Positions 37,171 through 47,028 of a DNA stretch of 53,604 bases are shown piece after piece. The stretch is from Candidatus Curtissbacteria bacterium. GTDB taxonomy: Bacteria > Patescibacteriota > Microgenomatia > Curtissbacterales > GWA2-41-24. Location: NCBI GenBank assembly GCA_016183325.1, contig JACPEV010000016.1, positions 1 through 53,604 of the forward strand, in the 5' to 3' direction. Position 1 is the first letter of the stretch. The number at the start of each line of letters is the position of its first letter. The position numbers and the translations under genes are program-made. The notes under the pieces were generated by a model. The model saw only the letters and a list, made by a program, of their open reading frames with translations. It did no database searches and had not been told where the DNA came from.

Positions 37171-37902
37171 ATGGCGACCAAAAAACCCAATGGTTTGACA
37201 GATAACGCTTCGTGGCTACAAGTTATAAACCTGCTTTCGGACCTTGTGGTTTACAACCATTACGATTTCGACGAGTTTTTGAAAAAACTAATAAAAGTTG
37301 TCATTGAAGTAATCCCTACAGACTCTTGCCTGATATATTTCTACGATCAAGATAAATCCGAACTTATCCTGATCGGATCTAAAAAACCGCATAAAGAACA
37401 ACTTGGAAAAATCATTTTGAGAAAAGGCGAAGGGATCACCGGTTGGGTTGCCGAACACAAGCAAACTGTCGCCATTGAAAAAGAAGCGTATAAAGACCCT
37501 AGATTTAAATTCTTTGAAGACCTACCGGAAGACACTTATGAAAGTTTTCTTTCGGTTCCTATTGTCAACCAAGCCGGTGTTGTTGGTGTCGTCAATCTGC
37601 AGAACAGAAAGCCTTACAAATTTTCAAAAATCGAAATTAAAACAATCGAATCTTTAGTCAAACTAATCGCTTCTGCATTTGTCAAAGTAGTTTTAAAAAG
37701 ACAAGTTGACCGACTTGAAAATCAGCTTGAAGAAAGAAAAGTAATTGAAAAAGCCAAAGGACTCTTAATGAAATACAAAAATTTGGATGAAGCGACAACT
37801 TACAAATTTTTAAGGCAAGAGTCGATGAATAGACGAAAATCGATGAAAGAGGTTGCTGAGTCTATATTGTTAGTTTATGAAGCGCTGGGAAAATATCCGT
37901 AA
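37171..37902 (+). CDS. GAF-ANTAR RNA-binding antitermination regulator
   Basis: GAF domain then VDRLENQLEERKVIEKAKGLLMKYKNLDEATTYKFLRQESMNRRKSMKEVAESIL ANTAR signature. Confidence 0.85.
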   Translation: MATKKPNGLTDNASWLQVINLLSDLVVYNHYDFDEFLKKLIKVVIEVIPTDSCLIYFYDQDKSELILIGSKKPHKEQLGKIILRKGEGITGWVAEHKQTVAIEKEAYKDPRFKFFEDLPEDTYESFLSVPIVNQAGVVGVVNLQNRKPYKFSKIEIKTIESLVKLIASAFVKVVLKRQVDRLENQLEERKVIEKAKGLLMKYKNLDEATTYKFLRQESMNRRKSMKEVAESILLVYEALGKYP

Positions 37903-37934
37903 TGCGAAGTCTCATTTTTCCAAAAACAACAATT

Positions 37935-37956
37935 ACTAATATACTAGTATATTAGT
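37935..37956. repeat. 22-bp perfect palindrome ACTAATATACTAGTATATTAGT
   Basis: Identical copy at 51652-51673. Confidence 0.85.
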
Positions 37957-38036
37957 AGCAAACTGTCATTCAGAGGTTCGGCCAACTGAAGTCCGGCAAC
38001 TTGACAAAAGTGCTAGCATTCATTTAATCTAAAAGA

Positions 38037-38079
38037 GAATCATCTTCAAAGTCGAAGATTCTTCAAGACAAAGTAGTCT
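38037..38079 (+). promoter_or_regulatory. Candidate ANTAR-target dual hexaloop RNA in glnA leader
   Basis: TCTTC-AAAGTC-GAAGA followed by AGAC-AAAGTA-GTCT; both hexaloops have A at 1 and G at 4. Confidence 0.65.
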
Positions 38080-38168
38080 CCAAAGCAGTTTAAATATTCT
38101 TCGAGCGACCCTGAGCGAAGTCGAAGGGGAGTCGAGAAGTTACCTTAAAAATTATTAATATTTTAAGT

Positions 38169-38197
38169 GGTAAGTTCTCGCTAATCGCTCGAACAAT
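38169..38197. repeat. Dispersed element GGTAAGTTCTCGCTAATCGCTCGAACAAT, copy 2
   Basis: Identical to 159-187. Confidence 0.85.
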
Positions 38198-38222
38198 AAT
38201 TTAATATCAGCAGAATTTTTAC

Positions 38223-39626
38223 ATGATTGATCTTAGAAAAGTTTTAACGCTCACAAGATCCGGCGAAATCGAATTTGTCGATTTACGTTTCGTCGATCTG
38301 CGCGGTGTTTGGCAGCATATGTCAATTCCGGCACATGAACTGAAAGAAAAAAATTTAGAGATGGGTTATGGGTTCGACGGCTCAAGCATCCGCGGTTTTC
38401 AGACAATCTCAGAAAGCGACATGCTTTTGATGCCGGATGTCAAAACTTTTTTTTTCGATCCGTTTTTTGAAAAAACAATAAATGTAATTTGCAATGTTTT
38501 CGATCCTGCAACCGGCAAGAATTACCCAAAAGATCCGCGCTACACTGCCCAAAAAGCCGAAAACTATCTTAAAAAATCGGGCATTGGCGATATTTCTTAT
38601 TGGGGACCGGAAATAGAATACTTCCTGTTCGACAGTCTCGGATACTACGTCTCTCCTTACGAGTCATTTGTCAAAATCGCAAGCTCTGAATTTCCTCCTG
38701 AAGATCCTAACTCTCCAAAAGACGGATATAAAATCCTTCATAAAACCGGCTACTTTCCAGTCCCACCTTTTGATAAGCTTCAAGCTTTTAGATCGGAGTT
38801 TGTTATCTTGCTTGAAAAAAATGGAGTTGAAATCGAAGTCCATCATCACGAAGTTGCCTCCGGCGGTCAGGTTGAAATTGACATGCACTATGACGCACTA
38901 ACTGCCATGGCCGATAAAGTCATGATCTACAAATACTTAGCCAGAAACCTCGCCAAAAAATACCAAATGACTGCTTGCTTTTTGCCAAAGCCGCTTTACG
39001 CTGACAACGGATCTGGTATGCATACACACCAAAGCCTGTTTAAACAGGGCCGAAATCTTTTCTATGACCCAAAGGGATACGCTGAAATGTCCGAAATTGG
39101 TTTTTCTTATCTGGCAGGACTCCTGGTAAATATCAAAACTCTTCTTGCAATTACCAATCCCACAGTCAACTCTTACAGACGACTCGTACCCCACTTCGAG
39201 GCACCGACTTCAATCGCCTTTTCAAAAAGGAACAGGAGTGCCACAGTCAGAATCCCCATGTATTACAAAAAAATTCCCAATGCCAAAAGAATAGAATTCA
39301 GAGTTCCTGATCCAACTTGCAACCCATATTTATCTTTTGCTGCACAATTGGTCTATGGTATTGAGGGCATTAAAAATAAGCTGGATCCCAAAAAACTCGG
39401 TTTTGGCCCGCACGATGAAAATATTTACGAAATGGCAAAGATTGAACAAACCCCAAACAATCTTTTTACCGTTTTGGAAAATCTTAAAAAAGATCAAATA
39501 CTCATAAAAAGCGGCGTCTTTGACGCCCAGCTAGTCAACAGCTATCTGGATGTCAGAACCGAAGACGCCCAGCAAAATCTTCTTTACCCGACACCTGCCG
39601 ATTTCATGTTCTACTCGGACATTTAA
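38223..39626 (+). CDS. glnA: Glutamine synthetase, type I
   Basis: GYGFDGSSIRGF; NPTVNSYRRLVP; SATVRIP; RIEFRVPDPTCNPYL. Confidence 0.95.
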   Translation: MIDLRKVLTLTRSGEIEFVDLRFVDLRGVWQHMSIPAHELKEKNLEMGYGFDGSSIRGFQTISESDMLLMPDVKTFFFDPFFEKTINVICNVFDPATGKNYPKDPRYTAQKAENYLKKSGIGDISYWGPEIEYFLFDSLGYYVSPYESFVKIASSEFPPEDPNSPKDGYKILHKTGYFPVPPFDKLQAFRSEFVILLEKNGVEIEVHHHEVASGGQVEIDMHYDALTAMADKVMIYKYLARNLAKKYQMTACFLPKPLYADNGSGMHTHQSLFKQGRNLFYDPKGYAEMSEIGFSYLAGLLVNIKTLLAITNPTVNSYRRLVPHFEAPTSIAFSKRNRSATVRIPMYYKKIPNAKRIEFRVPDPTCNPYLSFAAQLVYGIEGIKNKLDPKKLGFGPHDENIYEMAKIEQTPNNLFTVLENLKKDQILIKSGVFDAQLVNSYLDVRTEDAQQNLLYPTPADFMFYSDI

Positions 39627-39634
39627 AAAGATAA

Positions 39635-40966
39635 ATGAATCTGACATTTGCAGTTTTACTGATAATTTTATTAGGAGTTGCAACTACTTTTTTTGCCACA
39701 AACTTTGCCGGAGCATCAGCCGGGGATTTTGATCCGACCACTATTTCAAGCGGCGATACGGCCTGGGTTCTGGCAGCAGCAGCACTGGTTATGATCATGA
39801 CCCCGGCAGTCGGTTTTTTCTATGGCGGCATGGTGCGCGCCAAAAACGTGGTCAGCGTTATCAAGCAATCTTTGGTTATTTTGGCTCTTGTGGGCATTCA
39901 ATGGGTTATTTTGGGTTACAGTCTTGTATTCGGTCGAGACATAAACGGGCTAATTGGAGGTCTTGATTTTTTTGGTCTAAGAAATGTTGGTTTTGCTGCG
40001 AATCCCGATTATGCCGCCACTATCCCTCATTTGGCCTACATGATCTTTCAGGCTATGTTTGCCATAATTACTCCGGCATTAATAATCGGTTCATTTGTTG
40101 AGAGAATCCGCTTCAGAACCCTTGTCCTCTTCATACTTTTATGGGCGACTTTTGTTTATGATCCAATTGCCCATTGGGTCTGGGGAGTCGGCGGATGGCT
40201 AAGAACTTTGGGTGCTTTGGATTTTGCTGGCGGTACAGTTGTTCACATCAGTGCCGGTTTTTCTGCTCTTGCCGCCGCCATTTTAGTTGGTAAAAGAAGC
40301 GATGTTAAAGATCACAAGATCTCAGCCAACAACGTTCCGCTGGTTCTAATTGGCGCTTCACTTTTATGGTTTGGCTGGTTTGGTTTCAATGCAGGCAGCG
40401 CCCTTTCAGCATCACCCCTTGCGGCCAGCGCCTTCGTGGTAACCAATACTGCCGCTGCTGCCGCCGCCTTGGTCTGGATGGTTCTTTCCTGGGCAGAACA
40501 TAAAAAACCAAGCGCACTAGCTACTGCAACCGGTGCGGTCTGCGGCCTTGTCGCAATCACTCCGGCCAGCGGCTTTGTCGGTCCAATTGCATCAATCGCG
40601 ATAGGAATAATTGCAGGAGTGGCGACATATTTGGCCCTACGCTATAGAAGCCTTTATACCAAAATTGATGATACACTCGATGTCTGGGCCGCACACGGTG
40701 TAGGTGGCCTAACAGGAGCGGTTCTTACCGGAGTTTTTGCCGAAAAAGCCATCAACAGCGCTGGCAACAACGGTTTTTTATTTGGCAATCCCGGCCAATT
40801 GCCAATACAGCTGACTGCAGTCGCGGCAACTTCTATTTATGCTTTTATTGCTACCTGGATAATTCTTAAAGTCTTAAGCTTCATAAGTGATCTGCGAGTA
40901 AGTGAAAAAGAAGAAAAACTGGGCCTAGACCAATCTGTCCACGGTGAATCCGGCTACCGCTTTTAA
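39635..40966 (+). CDS. amtB: Ammonium transporter
   Basis: DTAWVLAAAALVMIMTPAVGFFYGGMVRAKN; DFAGGTVVHISAGFSALAAA; WFGFNAGSAL. Confidence 0.95.
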   Translation: MNLTFAVLLIILLGVATTFFATNFAGASAGDFDPTTISSGDTAWVLAAAALVMIMTPAVGFFYGGMVRAKNVVSVIKQSLVILALVGIQWVILGYSLVFGRDINGLIGGLDFFGLRNVGFAANPDYAATIPHLAYMIFQAMFAIITPALIIGSFVERIRFRTLVLFILLWATFVYDPIAHWVWGVGGWLRTLGALDFAGGTVVHISAGFSALAAAILVGKRSDVKDHKISANNVPLVLIGASLLWFGWFGFNAGSALSASPLAASAFVVTNTAAAAAALVWMVLSWAEHKKPSALATATGAVCGLVAITPASGFVGPIASIAIGIIAGVATYLALRYRSLYTKIDDTLDVWAAHGVGGLTGAVLTGVFAEKAINSAGNNGFLFGNPGQLPIQLTAVAATSIYAFIATWIILKVLSFISDLRVSEKEEKLGLDQSVHGESGYRF

Positions 40967-40985
40967 ACCCCAATACCAGAATTAG

Positions 40986-41018
40986 ATCAATCATTCAAAG
41001 TAAATTGTGCAATCAAAA
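40986..41018. repeat. 33-bp direct repeat, copy 2
   Basis: See 37083-37115. Confidence 0.85.
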
Positions 41019-41108
41019 TATATCACAGTTTTAGACTATTAAGGCAAGACATTTCAGGACCGTCCCTATTCCGGTTATCAACCATAGCAAAGTGTTAAAC
41101 TGAAGATA

Positions 41109-41645
41109 ATGGAGAGAAGAAATCTAGTCTTGCTCCTTGCAGGAATAATCCTATTGGGCATCATTATGGCAACCAATGCCAACTACAGCATAATAGTTTT
41201 TCCGCTGTTTTTGATATTTCTAACTGTTAAAGATCGCGTTGTTCCTCTTTTTAAAAATCTTCCTTTTCCCACATTCTTACTTTTTCTTCTAATAGGTTTA
41301 ATTGTAAGCTTTATTCTAGAATGGGGTGTTGGGGTGGATGAATTAAAGAAAAATCCTTCACATAGTTGGCTTAACAATTGGCTTAGCCTTTCAATCTTTT
41401 ATCTTCTATGGCTCGCTGGATCATATTGGATTATAAAGCGCTTCAAATTAACACCAAAGGGAGTTTTTATTGTAACTTCTCTCTTTGGTATTCTTATTGA
41501 ACAACAATTTCAGTTTTTTCAGATTCTATCTTCGTTTAATCCGGCAATCATAATTTTCTGGGTCTTATATGTTCCTCTTGCTTACACCCCAGTAATTTTA
41601 ATCCCGTATCTAATTTTGAAAAATAAGACTCTAAACAATGGATAA
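41109..41645 (+). CDS. Hypothetical membrane protein
   Basis: Multiple TM segments. Confidence 0.55.
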   Translation: MERRNLVLLLAGIILLGIIMATNANYSIIVFPLFLIFLTVKDRVVPLFKNLPFPTFLLFLLIGLIVSFILEWGVGVDELKKNPSHSWLNNWLSLSIFYLLWLAGSYWIIKRFKLTPKGVFIVTSLFGILIEQQFQFFQILSSFNPAIIIFWVLYVPLAYTPVILIPYLILKNKTLNNG

Positions 41646-41833
41646 AAAGATTATAAAGAATTTTTAAAGTCTATTGAAAAAAACACTCAACATTAACTAC
41701 GGAAGCTGTAGGAGGCGTTAAGGACGTATTCGTGATGAGGGAATTAAAGAAAGTAATTTTAGAAATTGCCCTCCATGATCCTAAATTATTGCAGTGAAAA
41801 ATTGTACGATTATATATCACAAGTTTCGCAGTT

Positions 41834-41933
41834 GTCATTCTGGTAAGTCGAGTCTGACTCGACGCATCCAGAATCCTCACTTTTTGTAGATTCTGGGCAA
41901 GTCCTAGACCCGGACCTTAGGGCCAGAATGACA
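41834..41933. repeat. Palindromic element TGTCATTCTGG...CCAGAATGACA
   Basis: Terminal inverted repeats and internal hairpins. Confidence 0.75.
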
Positions 41934-41971
41934 AAAAGTGCGAAATTCGTGTATATATTCACAAAAGAGAT

Positions 41972-42283
41972 CTATGATTTTTTTAACAATTTTGCTCTGT
42001 GCGTTAAAATATTACCCCAAGTCATCATCTTCTCAGCCCACAAAAGTTCATTTTGAATTTTTTCCATTCTTTTTAGCTTTCCCCAATTCTTCAAAAATGT
42101 CAGGAATGTTTTTTTAAAAGAATTTTTGAGTTTCGACTTATCAACCTCTTTGACATAGTCGGATGTTTGATCAACAAATGTTTCGATCCTTTTCTTTCTG
42201 TTGTCAAATCCATCCGCCGCCCAATTACCAATCCGATTCAAGTTAACTGCAATATTTAGTATTTGTGTCTTTTGATCAATCAT
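41972..42283 (-). CDS. Hypothetical helical protein
   Basis: Short helix-rich ORF upstream-overlapped by next gene. Confidence 0.45.
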   Translation of the reverse strand: MIDQKTQILNIAVNLNRIGNWAADGFDNRKKRIETFVDQTSDYVKEVDKSKLKNSFKKTFLTFLKNWGKLKRMEKIQNELLWAEKMMTWGNILTHRAKLLKKS

Positions 42284-42611
42284 TTATCAACAATCTTTTG
42301 ACAACCTCATCAAATTTTTTCCGGATTCCGGCGTCTAAAATCTCCCGGCTAGGATTATTCTGAGTTGGCCTCAAATTGATCATCGAATTGTAATCAATCT
42401 GACCGCTTTCAATATCCAAACCACCACCCCAAAGATTCTCCTGCGCTGATCCATCAGCTATCAGCATTTTCTCGGCGTCCGCATGAAATTCTCCTCCGCC
42501 TGCCAAGATTTTTTTCTCCAAATCAACGACCACTTTAATATAACCCTCATAATCCTCAGCCATTTGTTTAGTTTCTTCTTGATTTGCCTTTTTGCGAATT
42601 ATTAAAATCAT
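42276..42611 (-). CDS. DUF5674-like protein
   Basis: KVVVDLEKKILAGGGEFHADAEKMLIADGSAQENLWGGGLD...NPSREI. Confidence 0.6.
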   Translation of the reverse strand: MILIIRKKANQEETKQMAEDYEGYIKVVVDLEKKILAGGGEFHADAEKMLIADGSAQENLWGGGLDIESGQIDYNSMINLRPTQNNPSREILDAGIRKKFDEVVKRLLIND

Positions 42612-42634
42612 TAATGATATTATATGTTATCGAA

Positions 42635-43192
42635 ATGATAGGCAAAAAAGAACTCCTTGAAAAAGAAGTAAGGAAAATTAAAAATTGTAAAGCGTGTAGA
42701 GTTGGCAAAATTGGCAAAGCGGTTCCAGGGGAGGGGAATCCAAATGCCAAAATTGTTTTCGTTGGTGAAGCTCCCGGCAAAACCGAATCACAAACGGGTC
42801 GTCCATTTGTCGGTAGATCAGGGAAATTTCTACGTCAGTTGATAACTCAAATCGGCCTCAAAGAAAAAGATGTCTATATCACAAGTCCCGTAAAGTATTT
42901 GCCAAAGCGGGGTACGCCATCAAGATCAGACATTAATCACGGATTAACCCACCTTGCTAAACAGCTTGAAATTATCAAGCCAGAACTAATTGTACTTTTA
43001 GGTAATATTGCATATAAAGCTCTGATCGATAAATCGGCCTCAATCAATAAATATCACGGCAAAATTATCCAAAAAGACAAACAAAAATATTTCCCCACTT
43101 TTCATCCCGCCGCAGGCATTAGATTTCAAAAAATCAAGAAATTAATCTTGCAAGATTTCCCAAAGCTCAAATTCATAATTCATAATTCATAA
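42635..43192 (+). CDS. Uracil-DNA glycosylase, family 4-like
   Basis: CKACRVGKIGKAVPGEGNPNAKIVFVGEAPGKTESQTGRPFVGRSGKFL; TFHPAAG. Confidence 0.85.
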   Translation: MIGKKELLEKEVRKIKNCKACRVGKIGKAVPGEGNPNAKIVFVGEAPGKTESQTGRPFVGRSGKFLRQLITQIGLKEKDVYITSPVKYLPKRGTPSRSDINHGLTHLAKQLEIIKPELIVLLGNIAYKALIDKSASINKYHGKIIQKDKQKYFPTFHPAAGIRFQKIKKLILQDFPKLKFIIHNS

Positions 43193-43202
43193 TTCATAAT
43201 TC
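43171..43202. repeat. Heptamer tandem repeat (ATAATTC)n
   Basis: Read directly; overlaps UDG 3' end. Confidence 0.8.
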
Positions 43203-43260
43203 TTGCTTCTTACTTCTTATTCCATTGACTTTATATCGCAAAAGACCACATACTAAATTT

Positions 43261-43929
43261 ATGGGCAATTCCAAAAGGGACTCCCAACACCTATTGCTGC
43301 TTATTTTTGGACTTTTACTGATAACATTTTTAGCCTTTGGCGACAGAAGATATATTTATTCGACAGTTCAGCATTCCAGCGCCAAAATCGGCATCAATGT
43401 CAACAATATTGCCACGAACAGTTATGTTAAGTGGATAAAATCCCAATCGGATGAGTTTGAATTAGCCCCAAACCCTATCTTTTTAAATAAACCTGTCGCC
43501 TTTAAAGACATTGTCGCCAGTCAAACTGCTCTAGTTTTAGGTCAACAAACAGGTGCAGGTGACCAAAGATGGATTGAGATCGATCTTTCGGACCAACGCC
43601 TTTATATGAAAGAAGGCGCCACAACCGTCGGTAATTTTTTAGTTTCCACTGGCAAATGGGCACCAACCCCAGTTGGGGAATGGCGTATTTGGATCAAACT
43701 TCGCTACACCAGAATGCAAGGGGGCTCTAAAGCTCTCGGAACTTACTACAATCTTCCCAACGTTCCCTACACTATGTATTATTATCAAGGCTATGGCATC
43801 CATGGCGCCTATTGGCACAATAATTTCGGTAATCCTATGAGTCACGGCTGCGTTAATATGAAACCGGAAGAAGCCGGCATCGTTTTCAACTGGGCCAGCG
43901 TCGGTACTCGCGTAGTCGTGCATGAATGA
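43261..43929 (+). CDS. L,D-transpeptidase (YkuD) family protein
   Basis: DQRLYMKEGATTVGNFLVSTGKWAPTPVGEWRI...IHGAYWHNNFGNPMSHGCVNM. Confidence 0.9.
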   Translation: MGNSKRDSQHLLLLIFGLLLITFLAFGDRRYIYSTVQHSSAKIGINVNNIATNSYVKWIKSQSDEFELAPNPIFLNKPVAFKDIVASQTALVLGQQTGAGDQRWIEIDLSDQRLYMKEGATTVGNFLVSTGKWAPTPVGEWRIWIKLRYTRMQGGSKALGTYYNLPNVPYTMYYYQGYGIHGAYWHNNFGNPMSHGCVNMKPEEAGIVFNWASVGTRVVVHE

Positions 43930-44013
43930 CAAAACAATCAACGGGCAAGTTTACCCTGAGCGGAGCCACGTCAGACGTGGCACAGTCGAAGGGTCCATGA
44001 ATGATTTGCAAAG

Positions 44014-44511
44014 ATGGACATCTTAATAATTTTCGCTGCGCAATATTTGCTTCCACTTGTAATCTTATTTAGTTTTCTTATTTGGCTACGCTTGGGAAAA
44101 ATCCCCAAAAAGGGAATACTCAAAGTAGGTCTGATAGCTTTTCCCTTGTCATATTTAATTGCAGCAATTTTCAAAATTTTTATTTATGAAAGTCGCCCTT
44201 TCGTCGTCGAAAACGTCAAGCCATTAATCCCTCACGCGCCAGACAATAGTTTTCCTTCAGACCATACTCTTTTGATACTGACAGTTGCCTCCGTTTTTTA
44301 TATCTATAACCGTAAACTGGGTATTTTCATCTTCCTGTTGGGCCTAGTTGTTGGTTTGGCCAGGGTCATGGCCAAAGTCCACTATCCGATTGACATCATA
44401 ACAAGCGGTGTAATCGCCATCTTGTCAACTTACGGTGCCAATTTCCTCTTGCTGAAAAACAGCAGAATAAACTCACTGCTCAATCAATTCTCCTCAAGAG
44501 TTGTCAGATAA
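44014..44511 (+). CDS. PAP2-family phosphatase
   Basis: ESRPFV; NSFPSDHTLL; ARVMAKVHYPIDIITSG. Confidence 0.85.
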   Translation: MDILIIFAAQYLLPLVILFSFLIWLRLGKIPKKGILKVGLIAFPLSYLIAAIFKIFIYESRPFVVENVKPLIPHAPDNSFPSDHTLLILTVASVFYIYNRKLGIFIFLLGLVVGLARVMAKVHYPIDIITSGVIAILSTYGANFLLLKNSRINSLLNQFSSRVVR

Positions 44512-44713
44512 TCAGTAAGCCGCAAGTTTGATCTTGCGATATAATATCAATGAACTCGTTTCAAAACTCATACATTATTGTCATGCTGAACTTGTCTGGA
44601 GTCTAAAGACTCCGACCTGTAAGGTTTCAGCATCTATATAGATCCCGAAACCCATTCGGGTCGATAAAATCAGACGAGTTCGGGATGACACTTTTGAAAC
44701 AGGTTCAATCACC

Positions 44714-45721
44714 ATGGAAGAAGTAAAACAAAGAGCGGCAAAGCTCTTAGAAAAATTAAATATCGACGAAAAAAGGCAAAAAATCCGTGAGCTCGAAGCA
44801 GAAAGCACTAGCCCCTCTTTTTGGCAAGATCATGAATCAGCCGCCAAAAAAATGAAAGAGCTATCAAGCCTTCAAAAAGAAATCGAAGAAGCGCAGAAAC
44901 TTCAAGAACTTGTGGAATCCGGCAAATTTGACGATGCACGGAAACTGTTGGTTTCCCTTGAAAAGTATTTATATTTATCCGGCCCTTACGATCAAAACTC
45001 TGCGATTTTATCAATTCACGCCGGCCAGGGCGGTGTTGAGGCAATGGACTGGGTGGCTGTGCTCTCGCGCATGTATCAAAAATTCTTTTCAAGTCAAAAG
45101 TGGGATTATGAGGTCATAGACGAAATTCCTGGTGAAGAAGCAGGATTTAAAACCGTAACCACGATAGTTCGACACGACTTTGCATACGGCCTTTTAAGAA
45201 ACGAAGCAGGAGTCCACAGACTCGTTCGCCAATCCCCATTCAATGCCGCAAACCTTCGCCAAACTTCCTTCGCCCTGGTCGAAGTTATGCCAGAAATCGA
45301 AGAAGAACCCGAAATTGAGATCAAACCCGAAGACATAGAATTTGAAGCCTTCAGATCAGGCGGCCATGGCGGCCAGAACGTTAATAAAGTCTCAACCGCA
45401 GTCAGGCTCAAACACAAACCGACAGGAATCGTTGTCACTTGCCAAACCCAACGCTTTCAAGCTCAAAATAGAGAAAACGCCATGAAACTTCTTAAGGCCA
45501 AACTTTGGAGCATAAAACAGCAGGAAGAAAGAAAAACAAAAGAGGATTTACGAGGCGCCCACGTTACACCGGGCTGGGGTAACCAAATCCGCTCCTATGT
45601 TCTTCACCCTTACAAAATGGTCAAAGACCTGCGCACCAATTACGAAACCGCAGACGCCCAAGGTGTATTGGATGGTAATTTGGAAGAATTCATTAAAGAA
45701 GAACTTCCCCTTACCACATAA
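44714..45721 (+). CDS. prfB: Peptide chain release factor 2
   Basis: [27 protein letters not shown] tripeptide in [21 protein letters not shown]-terminal motif. Confidence 0.92.
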   Translation: MEEVKQRAAKLLEKLNIDEKRQKIRELEAESTSPSFWQDHESAAKKMKELSSLQKEIEEAQKLQELVESGKFDDARKLLVSLEKYLYLSGPYDQNSAILSIHAGQGGVEAMDWVAVLSRMYQKFFSSQKWDYEVIDEIPGEEAGFKTVTTIVRHDFAYGLLRNEAGVHRLVRQSPFNAANLRQTSFALVEVMPEIEEEPEIEIKPEDIEFEAFRSGGHGGQNVNKVSTAVRLKHKPTGIVVTCQTQRFQAQNRENAMKLLKAKLWSIKQQEERKTKEDLRGAHVTPGWGNQIRSYVLHPYKMVKDLRTNYETADAQGVLDGNLEEFIKEELPLTT

Positions 45722-45828
45722 CTGCTTGCTCACACTAAAACTATATTGCTATTTTGCGAAGCAAAAATATCAGAATGACGAATTGCAGCAATCGTCATGG
45801 CTGATATATAATAAATGGCAACCCGACT

Positions 45829-46329
45829 ATGGAAAAAGATCCCCCCCCAAACCGCCCTCTGGATCAATCTAAACTTCAAGATTTAGCCCAGCGTCTTACT
45901 ATTCCCCTAAGGGCCGTTCCGAAAAAAACAAATTTCGCCAAATTTCTGCCAATTGTAATTATCGTTTTAGTAGTAGGCGCGGGTATCTATACCGGCCTTG
46001 TGTTTTCGACAAAAAATAAAGTTCAATCTCAATCAAAAGCGGCAATTGAAGAAGAAAGCTTAACCGGTGAACAGAAGCAATCCTTTAGCCAAACTTTTAG
46101 GGACCAGGCCGAAGGTACGCTTGAGAGAAATGATGAACTGGATAAATATGCCCAGGGTACTCACAAGCTGATACGTCCTGGTGGGGAAGACCAAACAGCT
46201 TACCTAACATCAACGGTTTTAGATCTTGACCAGTACGTTGGTAAAAAGGTAAAAGTTTACGGCGAAACCTTCGGGTCTTCGCAAGTTGGCTGGTTGATGG
46301 ATGTTGGCAAAGTTGAAATTATCCAGTGA
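45829..46329 (+). CDS. Hypothetical single-TM protein
   Basis: ORF with one TM and C-terminal OB-like strand-rich region. Confidence 0.5.
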   Translation: MEKDPPPNRPLDQSKLQDLAQRLTIPLRAVPKKTNFAKFLPIVIIVLVVGAGIYTGLVFSTKNKVQSQSKAAIEEESLTGEQKQSFSQTFRDQAEGTLERNDELDKYAQGTHKLIRPGGEDQTAYLTSTVLDLDQYVGKKVKVYGETFGSSQVGWLMDVGKVEIIQ

Positions 46330-46341
46330 TTCCACTATCCC

Positions 46342-47028
46342 ATGATACAGTTTGAACAAGTCACCAAAGCCTATCCCAATGGTCAAGTCGCTCTTGAAAA
46401 TATTGATCTTGCCATCGACGATTCAGAATTTGTTTTTATAGTCGGATCATCAGGTGCCGGAAAATCAACTCTTTTAAAATTAATTACCAGGGAAATTTCA
46501 CCAACCTCTGGTAGTATTTTATATAATGGCGAAGATATTCGAAAAATTCCTCCAGACAAATTGCCAATTTTGCGAAGAAGAGTTGGCACAGTTTTTCAGG
46601 ATTTCAAGTTACTTTTCACAAGGACAGTATTTGAAAATGTTGCCGTGCCTCTTGAGGTACGTTCTCTCAAAGATTCTGAGGTAGAAAGACGTGTTTCAAG
46701 TGTCCTTGAAAAAGTCGGTCTTTTAGAAAAAGCCAATGACTTTCCTGTGCAACTTTCGGGCGGTGAAGTCCAAAGAACAGCAATCGCCAGAGCCATCGTT
46801 GGTCAACCGGAAGTTCTTCTAGCTGATGAACCTACTGGAGATCTTGATCCAAAAACGGCAGAAAGCGTCGTTAAAGTCCTGGAGAAAATAAATAAAGAAG
46901 ATAAAACAACCGTTATCATGGCCACTCATAATGCGCAAATTGTTAATCACTTTAAAAAACGTGTCGTCGTTTTGAAAAAAGGTAAAATAGAAAAGGACGA
47001 AAAAGAAGGCAAGTATGAGTCAGATTAA
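46342..47028 (+). CDS. ftsE: Cell division ATP-binding protein FtsE
   Basis: MIQFEQVTKAYPNGQVALENIDLAI; VGSSGAGKSTLLKLI; LSGGEVQRTAIARAIVGQPEVLLADEPTGDLD; followed by ftsX. Confidence 0.93.
   Translation: MIQFEQVTKAYPNGQVALENIDLAIDDSEFVFIVGSSGAGKSTLLKLITREISPTSGSILYNGEDIRKIPPDKLPILRRRVGTVFQDFKLLFTRTVFENVAVPLEVRSLKDSEVERRVSSVLEKVGLLEKANDFPVQLSGGEVQRTAIARAIVGQPEVLLADEPTGDLDPKTAESVVKVLEKINKEDKTTVIMATHNAQIVNHFKKRVVVLKKGKIEKDEKEGKYESD

Noticed and set aside
43171-43210. Heptamer tandem repeat considered as a CRISPR-like or regulatory array
   Set aside because: Simple short tandem repeat with no spacers; likely slippage product
44714-45721. Programmed +1 frameshift in prfB
   Set aside because: The gene reads in one frame from [22 protein letters not shown] without an internal UGA
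44714-45721. UGA recoding (genetic code 25) sometimes seen in CPR
   Set aside because: RF2 with an SPF motif is present and some ORFs end in TGA
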